This document shows positions 33,252 to 42,791 of a stretch of 64,000 nt of DNA, piece by piece. Below the pieces are notes generated by a model. The model saw only the letters and a program-made list of their open reading frames with translations, was not told the origin of the DNA and made no database searches. A program made the position numbers and the translations under genes. Positions within the stretch are counted from its first letter, which is position 1. Every line of letters begins with the position of its first letter. Origin of the DNA: Gallaecimonas pentaromativorans (GTDB taxonomy: Bacteria > Pseudomonadota > Gammaproteobacteria > Enterobacterales > Gallaecimonadaceae); assembly GCF_003751625.1 (NCBI RefSeq), contig NZ_RJUL01000007.1, positions 124,001 through 188,000 of the forward strand, read 5' to 3'.

Positions 33252-35751
33252 AGCTGTGACTCTCTGGCCAAGCCATGGCCAGGCAGCGGTCCCGCCCGGT
33301 TGCCTTAGCCCGGTAAAGCGCTTTATCGGCCAAGGCCAGCAGCTGCAGGCGCTCGGTGCCGTCGTGCTGCACCGGGTAACCGCAGGCAATGCCGATTGAC
33401 ACGCTGACATGAGGCCCCAGGGGCGAGTCGGGGTGCGCCAGTGCCGCCTGACGCACGGTGTCGAGCACCTTTTCCGCCAGCGATTGTGCTTCGGCAAGGT
33501 CTGAGCCCGGCAGAATAACGGCAAATTCCTCACCACCAAAGCGGGCCACCAGATCGCTGCTGCGCTGGATAGCCGCACTCAGCAACTGGGCGATGCGCTG
33601 CAAGCAGACGTCTCCTTTAAGGTGGCCGACAGCGTCGTTAAAGCGCTTGAAGTGATCCACATCCAGCATCATCACTCCTAGGGGCAACTGATGGCGAGCG
33701 CAGCGTTGCCATTCGTTGGCCAGCTCTTCATCAAACACCCGGCGGTTGGCGACTTGAGTCAAAGCATCGATACGCGACAGCTGCTCCAGCTGATGGTTGG
33801 CCGCCGACAATTCGCTGTTGCGCTCGGCCAGGGCCACATTCAGCTCCTGCACCCGCGCCTCGTTGTTGAGGGCTTCGGTGATGTCTTCACGCAAAATCAG
33901 CAGGTGGCTGCTGGCGTTATCGGGCTCCAGCACCGGTACCCGCAAGGTGCGAAACCAGCGCTCGCCTTTGACCGTGGGCAGCCTTTCCTCGCTGACCATG
34001 GTGCGCTCTTCGCCAGCCAAGGCTTGGCGGTCATCCCGGTTGAGGGAGGCCACCACCTCCGGCGGCCACAGGCTGGCATCATCCTGGCCTTCCAGCGCCT
34101 GGCGAGACTGGCCAAACAGCGTCTCGCAGGCCTTGTTGACCCTTTTAAAGCGCAGCCCCTTGGCCTCTTTTACCTGCAGACTCAGGGGCAGATTGTCCAC
34201 CAGTGAATTCAAAAAGTGTTCGTTCTCCCGCAGCTGCTGGTTTACCGCCTGCAGCTCGCGGGTCCGCTTGGCTACCTCCTGGCCCACCAAGCTCGTTTGG
34301 CCTGTTACCAGCAGCACGGTGCTGCCAATCACCACCACCAGCAGCAGGCCCCCTATCAACATCAGGCCGAGGCCAGCCTGCACCACGTCAAGCACATAAG
34401 GCTGTTGATACTGAAAATCCAGGCGCCACAGCCGGCCACCCACCTGAACGCTGCGGTGGGCATGCAGGCCACCGCCCACTTCGGCCTGGCCCAGGATAAA
34501 CTGGCGGGTGTTGTCATCCTGTACCGACAGCCGCAACGGGGCGTTGCGTATCGCCTCTTCGGTGGCGGCCAACAGCAGGCCGACATCCAACTTGGCAAAC
34601 ACCAGCCCCATCACCTTGCCGTCCTGTCCCATGGCGGCCCGGAACACCAAGCCGATGTTTTGCTCACCCACTTCGCCCATGGCCACCTTGCCGGAACGAA
34701 TGGCCTGGGTCATGGCCATGGCGGCACCCTCCGAAGTGCCGGGCAGGAACCCCAGCACAGCGGCATTGCCCTGGCGCGGTTCGATATAGAGCACCGGGTA
34801 AATCACGCTGCTGCTGGCTTCCTGCAGCCAGTGACTGTCATCGGCCGGGGGCTGGATACGATAAGCCTTGCCAAGCTCCTGGCTGGCGCTGGCCTCGAAC
34901 GCCGCTTTTTGGCTCACCTCCACCCTCGGCAACCAGCCAATGGCATTGATCGCCGGTAACTCGGCCAGCAGTTCGTCGGCCACCACCCGAAACTCCTCAC
35001 GGGAGACATATTCAGAGCCGCGAAAGATCTGCATCAGGCCGGTAAGAGACTGCAGGTAGTGGTCGCAGCGGGCTTTAAGCGCCTCAGACAATACATCGGC
35101 CTGGCGATTAAGCTCGATGCTGACCTGCTTGACCCGGCTGTCCACCAATTGTTGTACGCCCCATATCAAGGCAGCACTGACCAGCACCATGGGAATGGAG
35201 GTCCAAAGCAGGCGGCCCAGCGCCGTCCCGTTGGCCCACAACAAACAGATAGGGGCGACCAAGGCGATGCCAAGGGCGTTGCCGGTCCAATTGATCACCA
35301 ACGCCGGCAAGTTGCCATGGCTGGATGGCGCCGCACTCAGCAGCGTAACCAGCAGCTCGAGACTGGCCCCCACCGCAGCGCTGAGCAGTGCACCTCTGGC
35401 CATCAGCCGAAAGATCTCGCTACCAGACAGCAGTTGCCACTGGCGCTGAAAACCAAGTAGCCAAGCCCCCACCAGGCCCTGCGCCACAGCACAAAAGGCC
35501 AGCAGCACCGGCTCCCAGCCCTGCTGCAGGGCAGCCAAATGGGCCACTTGAAACTGGATCAACAAACCGCCGGCCAACACGCCAAGCCACATCCCCGGCC
35601 CCCACAGCAGTAGGGCGGCCAGAGCCACCCCGGCGGCAGGCCAGAACGGAGAAACGGCGTCGCCGGGCAGCGACAGGTAGGAACCTAGCAGGCCGGCGGC
35701 CCAATAAGCAAAAGTGACAATCAACAACCTTTGCAGGTAAGTCGTACTCAA
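33250..35751 (-). CDS. MASE1-CHASE-PAS-GGDEF diguanylate cyclase
   Basis: 833 residues. A MASE1 membrane sensor with about eight helices (1-205; SPFWPAAGVALAALLLWGP), a periplasmic CHASE-type domain (about 230-420), another helix (about 455-480), a PAS domain (about 520-630) and a C-terminal GGDEF domain (about 660-830). The active site is ARFGGEEFAVILPG with an I-site RSSD five residues ahead, so it should make cyclic-di-GMP and be product-inhibited. The signal sensed is unknown. Its stop codon overlaps the T-run of ryhB. Confidence 0.9.
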   Translation of the reverse strand: MSTTYLQRLLIVTFAYWAAGLLGSYLSLPGDAVSPFWPAAGVALAALLLWGPGMWLGVLAGGLLIQFQVAHLAALQQGWEPVLLAFCAVAQGLVGAWLLGFQRQWQLLSGSEIFRLMARGALLSAAVGASLELLVTLLSAAPSSHGNLPALVINWTGNALGIALVAPICLLWANGTALGRLLWTSIPMVLVSAALIWGVQQLVDSRVKQVSIELNRQADVLSEALKARCDHYLQSLTGLMQIFRGSEYVSREEFRVVADELLAELPAINAIGWLPRVEVSQKAAFEASASQELGKAYRIQPPADDSHWLQEASSSVIYPVLYIEPRQGNAAVLGFLPGTSEGAAMAMTQAIRSGKVAMGEVGEQNIGLVFRAAMGQDGKVMGLVFAKLDVGLLLAATEEAIRNAPLRLSVQDDNTRQFILGQAEVGGGLHAHRSVQVGGRLWRLDFQYQQPYVLDVVQAGLGLMLIGGLLLVVVIGSTVLLVTGQTSLVGQEVAKRTRELQAVNQQLRENEHFLNSLVDNLPLSLQVKEAKGLRFKRVNKACETLFGQSRQALEGQDDASLWPPEVVASLNRDDRQALAGEERTMVSEERLPTVKGERWFRTLRVPVLEPDNASSHLLILREDITEALNNEARVQELNVALAERNSELSAANHQLEQLSRIDALTQVANRRVFDEELANEWQRCARHQLPLGVMMLDVDHFKRFNDAVGHLKGDVCLQRIAQLLSAAIQRSSDLVARFGGEEFAVILPGSDLAEAQSLAEKVLDTVRQAALAHPDSPLGPHVSVSIGIACGYPVQHDGTERLQLLALADKALYRAKATGRDRCLAMAWPESHS

Positions 35752-35798
35752 GTCACTGTGCTCCTTGCATTTTTTAGGGCCAAGTAAGGTAGCTTAGC

Positions 35799-36449
35799 CT
35801 ATGCCAGCGCCAAAACCTTGTGCACCAGCTTGTCGATGCCGCTTTTCGCTTCAAGAATGGAGCCGGCCAGCATGTAGGCGGGGGTAGATACCACTTTGTT
35901 TGCTTCATCGACACAGATCTCGTTAACAGCCCGCACCTGGTGCTCACCGCCCATGGCGTTGAAAGCATCGGCCGTGCTGGCGTCGTTACCCAGGGTGCCT
36001 TTTACGCCGGGGCCATATACCTTGGGCAACATGGCCGGAGCAATGCAGATGTAACCTGCGGCCTTACCGGCCTTGGCAAAATCCTGGCAGGCAGCCAACA
36101 CATCACTCTGCACCTGGCAGTCGTCGCCCTCAAAAGCGAAATCGCTGAGGTTCTTGGCGGCACCGAAGCCACCGGGCAGGATAATCGCATCAAAATCGGC
36201 CACCTTGAGGCCCGCCAGATCCTGGATATTGCCACGGCAGATACGGGCCGCTTCCACCAGTACGTTGCGCTGCTCGGGCATTTCTTCGCCGGTGATGTGG
36301 TTGATCACATGATGCTGGGCCATGTTGGGCGCAAAGCACTGCACCTGGGCGCCAGCCTCGGCCAAGGCCAGTAGCGTCAGCACCGACTCGTAAATTTCGG
36401 CGCCATCAAAAACACCGCAACCGCTTAAAATAACAGCCACTTTTTTCAT
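35799..36449 (-). CDS. elbB: ElbB glyoxalase-like protein
   Basis: 216 residues of the DJ-1/PfpI superfamily. ElbB of E. coli has weak glyoxalase activity and was linked to isoprenoid synthesis. The N-terminus KKVAVILSGCGVFDGAEIYE, the nucleophile region YICIAPAMLPK and the segment IILPGGFGAAKNLSDFA are diagnostic. GGGAGG before 36449 decides the start. Divergent from polA. Confidence 0.92.
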   Translation of the reverse strand: MKKVAVILSGCGVFDGAEIYESVLTLLALAEAGAQVQCFAPNMAQHHVINHITGEEMPEQRNVLVEAARICRGNIQDLAGLKVADFDAIILPGGFGAAKNLSDFAFEGDDCQVQSDVLAACQDFAKAGKAAGYICIAPAMLPKVYGPGVKGTLGNDASTADAFNAMGGEHQVRAVNEICVDEANKVVSTPAYMLAGSILEAKSGIDKLVHKVLALA

Positions 36450-36530
36450 TTCAGCCTCCCTAGTCTCAGCTCGTATGGTAGCCACTTGACCGGATCACTG
36501 TCACTGATCGCAAAGTTTGCCAAATGCCTA

Positions 36531-36558
36531 TTGCACATCTTTTGGGCAATGCTAGACT
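36531..36558 (+). promoter_or_regulatory. Probable polA promoter
   Basis: TTGCAC (36531-36536), a 16-bp spacer and TAGACT (36553-36558) form a reasonable sigma-70 promoter, giving a leader of about 300 bases that contains the DnaA boxes. Confidence 0.45.
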
Positions 36559-36611
36559 GGTCTCTTGTTGTGGTGCCAGCCATAACAAAAATGTGACTTG
36601 ATGGAACGAGG

Positions 36612-36765
36612 TTATTCACAAGCAGGGAACGGCTATCCACACTTCCCCATCTCGTTCAAGTGCAAATTCCAGCCCAGCTGTGGCGGGCCTTTCCAAGCAG
36701 TACATTAAGCAGACACTTGCTTAGCAGGTGGCTGGTGTCGTGGTTATTCAACAGACTTATCCACA
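36612..36765. promoter_or_regulatory. DnaA-box cluster upstream of polA
   Basis: TTATTCACA (36612-36620), CTATCCACA (36633-36641) and a perfect TTATCCACA (36757-36765), plus a poorer TTATTCAAC (36744-36752), all in the same direction. This fills the 420-base gap between elbB and polA. DnaA stimulation of polA has been reported in E. coli. No AT-rich unwinding element or origin-type genes are present, so it is not called an origin. Confidence 0.6.
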
Positions 36766-36869
36766 GATTTAGCTGCTGCCGAGCAAGGCCGGTTGATGGT
36801 GCCTTCACGTTCCCTCCATGGCGCCCCTATGGCATCCTTGGCGCAAACAAGGATCATCTGGACTCCATC

Positions 36870-39635
36870 ATGGCAAGCATCCCTGAAAACCCCCTTATTC
36901 TGGTCGACGGCTCTTCTTATCTTTACCGCGCCTACTACGCGCCGCCGCACCTGACCAACTCCCAGGGCGAGCCCACCGGCGCCGTCTATGGCGTGGTCAA
37001 CATGCTCAAAAGCCTGCTGCGCCAATTCAAGCCCAGTGAAATGGCGGTGGTATTTGACGCCAAGGGCAAAACCTTCCGCGATGAATTGTTCGAGCAGTAC
37101 AAGGCCCACCGCCCGTCCATGCCCGATGACCTGCGCAGCCAGGTGGCTCCGCTGCATGCCTTGGTTAAGGCCATGGGGCTGCCGCTGATCATCATTGAAG
37201 GGGTCGAGGCGGACGATGTCATCGGCACCCTGGCCAAAAAAGCCTCGGCTGAAGGCCGCCACGTGCTGATCTCCACCGGCGACAAGGATATGGCGCAATT
37301 GGTGGACGACAAGGTGACCTTGATCAACACCATGACCGATACCGTGCTGGACCCGGCCGGGGTGGTGGACAAATTCGGGGTTGGCCCCGAACTCATCATC
37401 GATTTCCTGGCACTGATGGGCGACAAGGTAGACAACATTCCCGGCGTGCCCGGGGTTGGCGAGAAGACCGCTCTTGGCCTGTTGCAAGGCATTGGCGGCA
37501 TGGACGCGCTCTATGAAAACCTCGACAAAATCGCCGAGCTGAGCTTTCGTGGCGCCAAGACCATGGCCAAAAAGCTCGAAGAAAACGAAGAGCAGGCGCG
37601 CCTTTCTTACCTGCTGGCCACCATCAAAACCGACGTGGATTTGAGCGAAGACCAGTTGGACTTGACCATCAAACCCGAAGACCGCGACGCCCTGGTGGAA
37701 TGGTACGGCAAGATGGAGTTTCGCCGCTGGCTGGCCGACGTGCTGGACGGCAAGGCCCCAGAGCAGGCTGTTGCCCCGGCGGCCGAGCCCGAGGAACCCG
37801 TGGCCGACCCCGCCGGCATTGACCGCAGCAGCTACGAGTTGGTGAACACCGAGGCCGCCCTTGGTGCCTGGATAACCAAGCTGGAAAAGGCCGCGCTATT
37901 TGCCTTTGATACCGAAACCACCGCCCTGGATTACATGGTGGCCGATCTGGTGGGCTTTTCCGTGGCTCTGGCCGACGGCGAAGCGGCTTACATTCCCTTC
38001 GGCCACAGCCTGCTGGATGAAACTCCGCAGCTGGACCGCAGCCAGGTACTGGACGCCTTTCGCGCCCTGCTGGAGAGCGACGCGCATAAAAAGGTGGGCC
38101 AGAACCTCAAGTACGACATGAGCGTGCTGGCCAACCACGGCATTACCCTGCGCGGTATCGCCTTTGACACAATGCTCGAGAGCTACGTGTTCAACTCCGT
38201 GGCCGGCCGCCACGACATGGACAGCTTGTCTCTCAAGTATCTGTCTCACAAAGCCATCAGCTTTGAGGACATCGCCGGCAAAGGCGCCAAACAGCTGACC
38301 TTCGACCAGGTCGCCATCGCCGACGCCGCCGTGTACGCCGCCGAAGACGCCGATGTCACTTTCCGACTGCATCAGCATCTGTGGCCAAAGCTGGAACAGG
38401 ACGCCAGCCTCAAATCGGTGCTCTGCGATATCGAGCTGCCGCTGGTGCCGGTGCTGTCGCGCATGGAGCGCAATGGGGTGCTGATCGACAAGACCCTGCT
38501 GGCCAAGCAAAGCGAAGAGCTGGCCGAGCGCATCGCCGCCCTTGAGCAGCAAGCCTTTGAAATAGCCGGTGAAGAGTTCAACCTCGGCAGCCCCAAGCAG
38601 CTACAGGCCATCCTCTTTGACAAAATGGGCATCAAACCGCTGAAAAAGACTCCGTCCGGGGTGCCGTCGGTGGCCGAAGAAGTACTTCAGGAACTGGCCC
38701 ACGACTATCCGCTGCCCAAGGTGATCATCGAGTACCGGGGCCTGGCCAAGCTCAAATCCACCTACACCGACAAACTGCCGCTGCTGATCCACGACAAAAC
38801 CGGCCGGGTCCACACCAGTTATCACCAGGCAGTCACCGCTACCGGCCGGCTCTCGTCCTCCGATCCGAACCTGCAAAACATCCCGGTTCGCACCGAAGAA
38901 GGGCGGCGGATCCGCCAGGCCTTTGTGGCCCCAAAAGGGCGGGTGCTGCTGGCCGCCGATTACAGCCAGATTGAGCTTCGTATCATGGCGCACCTGTCTA
39001 GCGATAAGGGCCTGTTAGATGCCTTTGCCCAAGGCAAGGATATTCACGCCGCTACCGCCGCCGAAGTGTTCGGAGTCGAGCTGGATACCGTAACCAGCGA
39101 GCAGCGCCGCCGCGCCAAGGCCATCAACTTTGGCCTTATCTACGGCATGTCGGCCTTTGGCCTGGCCCGCCAGCTCGATATTGGCCGCAATGAAGCCCAG
39201 GGCTACATGAACACCTACTTCGAGCGCTACCCCGGCGTGCTGGAGTACATGGAAAGCACCCGCCAAAAAGCCGAAGAAAAAGGCTATGTGGAAACCCTGT
39301 TTGGCCGCCGCCTCTATCTGCCAGAGATAAAAGCCCGCAACCAGGCCCGTAAAAAGGCCGCCGAGCGCGCCGCCATCAACGCGCCCATGCAGGGCACCGC
39401 CGCCGATATCATCAAAAAGGCCATGATCGCCGTCGACGCCTGGGTTACCCAGGAGGCCGCCGATAAGGTCAAACTGCTGATGCAGGTGCACGATGAACTG
39501 GTGCTGGAAGTGGACGCCGACTTTGCCGAGCAGGCTGGCGCCAAGGTAAGCCAGCTGATGCAGCAAGCCGCCGAGCTGAAGGTGCCGTTAGTGGTCGAAC
39601 CAGGTATGGGTGCCACCTGGGATGAAGCTCACTAA
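36870..39635 (+). CDS. polA: DNA polymerase I
   Basis: 921 residues against 928 in E. coli. 5'-3' exonuclease (about 1-290; [16 protein letters not shown], helix-hairpin-helix [10 protein letters not shown]), 3'-5' exonuclease (about 330-520; active-site FDTETT) and polymerase domain (about 525-921; [43 protein letters not shown]). It fills gaps, removes RNA primers and works in repair. The ATG at 36870 aligns with E. coli; 70 further in-frame codons upstream cover the DnaA boxes and are not homologous. Spot 42 follows, as in E. coli. Confidence 0.96.
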   Translation: MASIPENPLILVDGSSYLYRAYYAPPHLTNSQGEPTGAVYGVVNMLKSLLRQFKPSEMAVVFDAKGKTFRDELFEQYKAHRPSMPDDLRSQVAPLHALVKAMGLPLIIIEGVEADDVIGTLAKKASAEGRHVLISTGDKDMAQLVDDKVTLINTMTDTVLDPAGVVDKFGVGPELIIDFLALMGDKVDNIPGVPGVGEKTALGLLQGIGGMDALYENLDKIAELSFRGAKTMAKKLEENEEQARLSYLLATIKTDVDLSEDQLDLTIKPEDRDALVEWYGKMEFRRWLADVLDGKAPEQAVAPAAEPEEPVADPAGIDRSSYELVNTEAALGAWITKLEKAALFAFDTETTALDYMVADLVGFSVALADGEAAYIPFGHSLLDETPQLDRSQVLDAFRALLESDAHKKVGQNLKYDMSVLANHGITLRGIAFDTMLESYVFNSVAGRHDMDSLSLKYLSHKAISFEDIAGKGAKQLTFDQVAIADAAVYAAEDADVTFRLHQHLWPKLEQDASLKSVLCDIELPLVPVLSRMERNGVLIDKTLLAKQSEELAERIAALEQQAFEIAGEEFNLGSPKQLQAILFDKMGIKPLKKTPSGVPSVAEEVLQELAHDYPLPKVIIEYRGLAKLKSTYTDKLPLLIHDKTGRVHTSYHQAVTATGRLSSSDPNLQNIPVRTEEGRRIRQAFVAPKGRVLLAADYSQIELRIMAHLSSDKGLLDAFAQGKDIHAATAAEVFGVELDTVTSEQRRRAKAINFGLIYGMSAFGLARQLDIGRNEAQGYMNTYFERYPGVLEYMESTRQKAEEKGYVETLFGRRLYLPEIKARNQARKKAAERAAINAPMQGTAADIIKKAMIAVDAWVTQEAADKVKLLMQVHDELVLEVDADFAEQAGAKVSQLMQQAAELKVPLVVEPGMGATWDEAH

Positions 39636-39778
39636 CTTACCTAAGGCTGTAATATTTTTACTGATTACTGAGAAAGCAGCTCAATAACCCGGTTAAAATT
39701 TTCATATATGGCGCAAAGATGAAAATTAACTACAAAAAGTGCTTTTAATCTGAACAGGGGATCGCTACACTGCGTGGC

Positions 39779-39878
39779 GTAGGGTACAGAAGGCCCCTTC
39801 TTAGTAACGGGTCTTTGTTTCACGTAGTGGATTTGGCTACATAAGCCGCCTCGCTCAAACGAGCGGGGCGTTTTTTTT
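39779..39878 (+). ncRNA. spf: Spot 42 small RNA
   Basis: About 100 nt starting GTAGGGTACAGA, as in E. coli Spot 42, with the other conserved block TTTCACGTAGTGGATTTGGC and an ending GCCGCC...GGGGCG plus eight T as the terminator. TACACT (39766-39771) is the -10. Position directly after polA and before engB is the same as in E. coli. Spot 42 is an Hfq-dependent regulator of carbon-use genes, repressed by CRP-cAMP in E. coli; no clear CRP site was seen here. Confidence 0.93.
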
Positions 39879-39981
39879 GCCTGGCGCCCAAAAAACTTTC
39901 ACGGAAACAGGCCCCGTCTTTACTGGCCTGTAGCGGTATAAACCCGGTTGGATGAATTTTTTTAGAGCAAATACTTCAAAT

Positions 39982-40125
39982 CGGCGAAAAAGTGTTGTAC
40001 CTTGAAGTTGCTGCATAACCTCAATGCTTGTTCTGCAAGCTTGTGGTGATTTTCTGCTGACATATTAGCTTCTCCCCCAATAAGCTAATATTTCTCTCCG
40101 GTGGTCTCGACCACCGGTTTTTTTT
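39982..40125 (+). ncRNA. Candidate small RNA between spf and engB
   Basis: A predicted promoter (TTGGAT 39948-39953, 16 bp, AATACT 39970-39975) is followed by three hairpins: one around 40017-40048 (GCTTG/CAAGC core), a perfect 10-bp stem ATATTAGCTT/AAGCTAATAT (40062-40091) with the C-rich loop CTCCCCCAAT, and a strong terminator CCGGTGGTC/GACCACCGG (40098-40117) with eight T. It is separated from Spot 42 by that RNA's own terminator. The C-rich loop could pair with Shine-Dalgarno sequences. I do not recognise the family. Confidence 0.6.
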
Positions 40126-40140
40126 GCTTTTTTTCCGGCC

Positions 40141-40167
40141 ACAAAAAAGGCCCCGAAGGGCCCTTTC
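40141..40167 (-). terminator. Terminator of engB
   Basis: On the minus strand a GGCCC/GGGCC hairpin with a TTCG-type loop is followed by six T, just after the engB stop. Confidence 0.75.
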
Positions 40168-40173
40168 TCGTTA

Positions 40174-40830
40174 TTACTCTTCGTGTTGCGGCTCGTCTTC
40201 CGCTTCCGGGTCGGCATCCACCTGGCTCAGCCAGCCGGCCAGATGACGGCGCACCTCGGTGATGCCCAAGCCCTTGAGCACAGACAGCGCCATCACCGTT
40301 ACATCCCCCCCAAACGCCAGAGCTGCTTCCTTACATTGCAGTACGGTAGCCTTGCGGGCACCGCTTTTGAGCTTGTCGGCCTTGGTGAGAATCGCCAGCA
40401 CCGGCAGGCCAGACTCCACCGCCCAGAAGATGAGATCCTGGTCGATGTCCTTGAAGGGATGGCGGATATCCATCAGTACTACCAGGCCACAGAGGGATTC
40501 GCGCTTTTCCAAGTACTCGGTCAGGCTCGCCTGCCACTTTTCCTTCATTTCCAGCGGCACCTTGGCAAAACCGTAGCCGGGTAAATCCACCAGGCAATGG
40601 CGCGGGTCGGCCAGGCTAAACAGGTTGATAAGCTGGGTACGGCCCGGGGTTTTGGAGGTTCTGGCCAGCTGCTTTTGCCCGGTAATGGCATTCAGGGCAC
40701 TGGATTTACCGGCGTTGGAGCGCCCGGCAAAGGCTATTTCCACCCCTTCATTACGGGGCAGGTGGCGAATATCAGGCGCAGAGGTGATAAATCTGGCTTG
40801 GCGAAAGTCGATTTCAGGGATTGGATTCAT
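40174..40830 (-). CDS. engB: Ribosome biogenesis GTPase EngB (YihA/YsxC)
   Basis: 218 residues. A TRAFAC-class GTPase needed for 50S subunit maturation. G1 is [13 protein letters not shown]3 DLPGYG, G4 TKAD and the switch segment [15 protein letters not shown]. The acidic C-terminal tail ([14 protein letters not shown]) is variable in the family. Facing polA-spf and divergent from cytochrome c4, a common gammaproteobacterial arrangement. Confidence 0.95.
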   Translation of the reverse strand: MNPIPEIDFRQARFITSAPDIRHLPRNEGVEIAFAGRSNAGKSSALNAITGQKQLARTSKTPGRTQLINLFSLADPRHCLVDLPGYGFAKVPLEMKEKWQASLTEYLEKRESLCGLVVLMDIRHPFKDIDQDLIFWAVESGLPVLAILTKADKLKSGARKATVLQCKEAALAFGGDVTVMALSVLKGLGITEVRRHLAGWLSQVDADPEAEDEPQHEE

Positions 40831-41030
40831 CAGTACTCCGGCGCCCGGCCATCAAGACAGGCGGTAAATATTGTGTACACTTACGGGCAACTCTGGTTGT
40901 TGTATCAGAGGCTTAGCAGCAGGGCCGGGTTCGTTATCACGAGCCTTGGGCCAATGGCCAGAATTCTAACATGGCAGAGCCACAAAAGGCTGCACGGTGT
41001 GCATCTGCCAACACCGCGAATGTGGACAGT

Positions 41031-41654
41031 ATGAAAAAACTCCTCGTTGCCGCTTTGATGCTTGGTGGCCTCTCGGGCACCGCGACCGCCGACGGCGATG
41101 CCAAGGCTGGACAAACCAAATCTGCCGTTTGTGGCGCCTGCCACGGTGTGGATGGCAACAGCCCGGTTGCCATGTACCCACGGCTGGCCGGCCAACATGC
41201 CAGCTACATGATCAAGGAATTGGCCGATCTCAAACTCGGCCTGACCTCAGGGGGCAAGGAAGGCCGTTATGACCCGGTGATGAGCGCCATGGCTGCGTCG
41301 CTGTCGCCCCAAGATATGGCCGACATCTCTGCCTATTTTGAAAGCCAGAAGCCGGTGCAGGGCAAAACCCCAAAAGCCGACGTGACCCAAGGCCGCCAGT
41401 TGTATATGGGCGGCGATCTGGCCCGAGGCATCACCGCCTGCACCGCCTGCCACGGCCCCGATGGCAACGGCCTTGGCCTTGCTAAATATCCCGATATTTC
41501 AGGGCAATACCCTGAATACATCAAAGCGCAGCTGGAAAAGTTCCGGGCTGGGCAGCGTCAAAATGACCCCAACCACGTGATGCGGGATGTTGCAGCCAAG
41601 TTGACGGATAATGACATCCAACTGTTGGCAAATTACCTCGCAGGGCTCCATTAA
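41031..41654 (+). CDS. Cytochrome c4
   Basis: 207 residues: signal peptide MKKLLVAALMLGGLSGTATA, then two class I cytochrome c domains with haem-binding CGACH and CTACH and axial Met candidates in YDPVMSAM and DPNHVMRD. A periplasmic di-haem electron carrier to terminal oxidases. The ATG at 41031 starts the signal peptide; the longer frame upstream is not supported. Same neighbour (engB) as in Vibrio and Pseudomonas. Confidence 0.92.
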   Translation: MKKLLVAALMLGGLSGTATADGDAKAGQTKSAVCGACHGVDGNSPVAMYPRLAGQHASYMIKELADLKLGLTSGGKEGRYDPVMSAMAASLSPQDMADISAYFESQKPVQGKTPKADVTQGRQLYMGGDLARGITACTACHGPDGNGLGLAKYPDISGQYPEYIKAQLEKFRAGQRQNDPNHVMRDVAAKLTDNDIQLLANYLAGLH

Positions 41655-41757
41655 GGCATTTGCGATCGGATGAAAAGCCAACCTTCGGTGACGTTTCCGA
41701 TAACTGTGATCCAGTACGAAATTTTGGCAATGCTTTAACAATATGCCTATTTCAAGG

Positions 41758-42124
41758 GTTGAACCCCCAGGGTGCTGGGAGTAACTTCAACCGCGTCGCA
41801 AGGTTTGCAGGGTTGCCCACGGCACGGGCGCCCAAGCGAAGGAAACGGTAATAAGGTCAGGATGGCCAGCATCGACAAACCTGTGGGAAAAGCGCTAATC
41901 AACCGAGAAAAAGGGGTAAGGCGACCATGAAGGTCCCAAGCCTCCAGGGATGACAGAGAAAGCGCCAGGAGCGGCGTAAAAATAATAATCATGCAAGGAA
42001 AGCTGGAAACAAAAAGATGGAAGCCCGTTAGACCGAAAAATAACAATAGCGGTCAAACACGATGGGAAAGGTGTCAATATTAGGCACAAGGGATAAGGCG
42101 ATAGCATGAGCATCGCCTTTTTCT
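41758..42124 (+). ncRNA. CsrB/CsrC-type CsrA-sequestering RNA
   Basis: A non-coding stretch of about 365 nt with eleven GGA motifs, many in small hairpins (GGTC-AGGAT-GGCC at 41856-41866; CGCC-AGGA-GC-GGCG at 41963 on; others at 41777, 41840, 41885, 41946, 41996, 42004, 42018, 42064, 42090). It ends in AAGGCGAT...ATCGCCTT (42095-42119) with Ts, much like the end of E. coli CsrC, which also lies between engB and yihI. Such RNAs titrate the translational regulator CsrA. The 5' end is estimated; no clear GacA/UvrY site was found. Confidence 0.75.
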
Positions 42125-42152
42125 TTATTCCGCACTCCCGTAAAATACCCCC

Positions 42153-42785
42153 ATGCACTCATGCCCCCTCTGCCAAAGCCCGGTTACCGACTTCCATAGT
42201 GACGCCAAGCGCCGATATTTTCGCTGTGGCGATTGCGCGCTGGTGTCTGCCGATCCGGCCAGCCATCTTGATGCGGCAGGGGAAAAGGCACTGTATGACA
42301 TTCACGACAACCAGCCTGATGACCCCGGCTACCGCCGGTTCTTATCAAGACTGGTGTCGCCGCTGCTGGCCAAGGTGGCAGTAGGCAGCGGTGGGCTAGA
42401 TTTTGGCTGTGGCCCCGGCCCTGCCCTGGCAGCCATGCTGCGCGAAGCGGGCATGACCATGGCGCTGTACGATCCGTTTTACGCCAATCACCCAGAACCG
42501 CTAACGAGGCAATATGACTTTGTCACCTGCACCGAGGTGGTGGAGCACTTTAATCACCCGGCCCAAAGCTGGGAAACCCTGGCTGGCCTGGTTAAACCCG
42601 GCGGCTGGCTTGGGGTGATGACCAAACTGGTGATCAATCAACAACGTTTTGCCAACTGGCATTACAAAAATGACCCCACCCACGTGAGCTTCCACAGTGA
42701 AGCCACCTTTGCCTGGCTGGCCAAGCGTTTTGGCTTTACCTGGCAGCGGGTGGATAACGATGTGTTGCTGCTGCAAAAAAGGTAG
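42153..42785 (+). CDS. Class I SAM methyltransferase with N-terminal zinc ribbon
   Basis: 210 residues. An N-terminal pair CPLC...CGDC (residues 4-28) suggests a zinc ribbon. The methyltransferase core has GLDFGCGPGPALAAML, then TCTEVVEHFNHP and LVKPGGWLGVMTKL; HYKNDPTHVSFHSE is a typical late motif of this group. Substrate unknown. Seven bases separate it from yihI. Confidence 0.85.
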   Translation: MHSCPLCQSPVTDFHSDAKRRYFRCGDCALVSADPASHLDAAGEKALYDIHDNQPDDPGYRRFLSRLVSPLLAKVAVGSGGLDFGCGPGPALAAMLREAGMTMALYDPFYANHPEPLTRQYDFVTCTEVVEHFNHPAQSWETLAGLVKPGGWLGVMTKLVINQQRFANWHYKNDPTHVSFHSEATFAWLAKRFGFTWQRVDNDVLLLQKR

Positions 42786-42791
42786 GCACAG

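Noticed and set aside
36612-36765. Chromosomal origin of replication
   Set aside because: DnaA boxes are present, but there is no AT-rich unwinding element and no origin-type gene neighbourhood.
36660-36869. A 70-codon N-terminal extension of polA
   Set aside because: It has no homology to PolI N-termini and covers the DnaA boxes; the ATG at 36870 aligns with E. coli.
39735-39760. CRP site upstream of Spot 42
   Set aside because: Only a weak partial match to TGTGA-N6-TCACA; expected from E. coli but not supported by this sequence.
40024-40068. A 14-codon peptide in the candidate sRNA
   Set aside because: No SD, and its sequence forms part of the hairpins; not supported as a gene.
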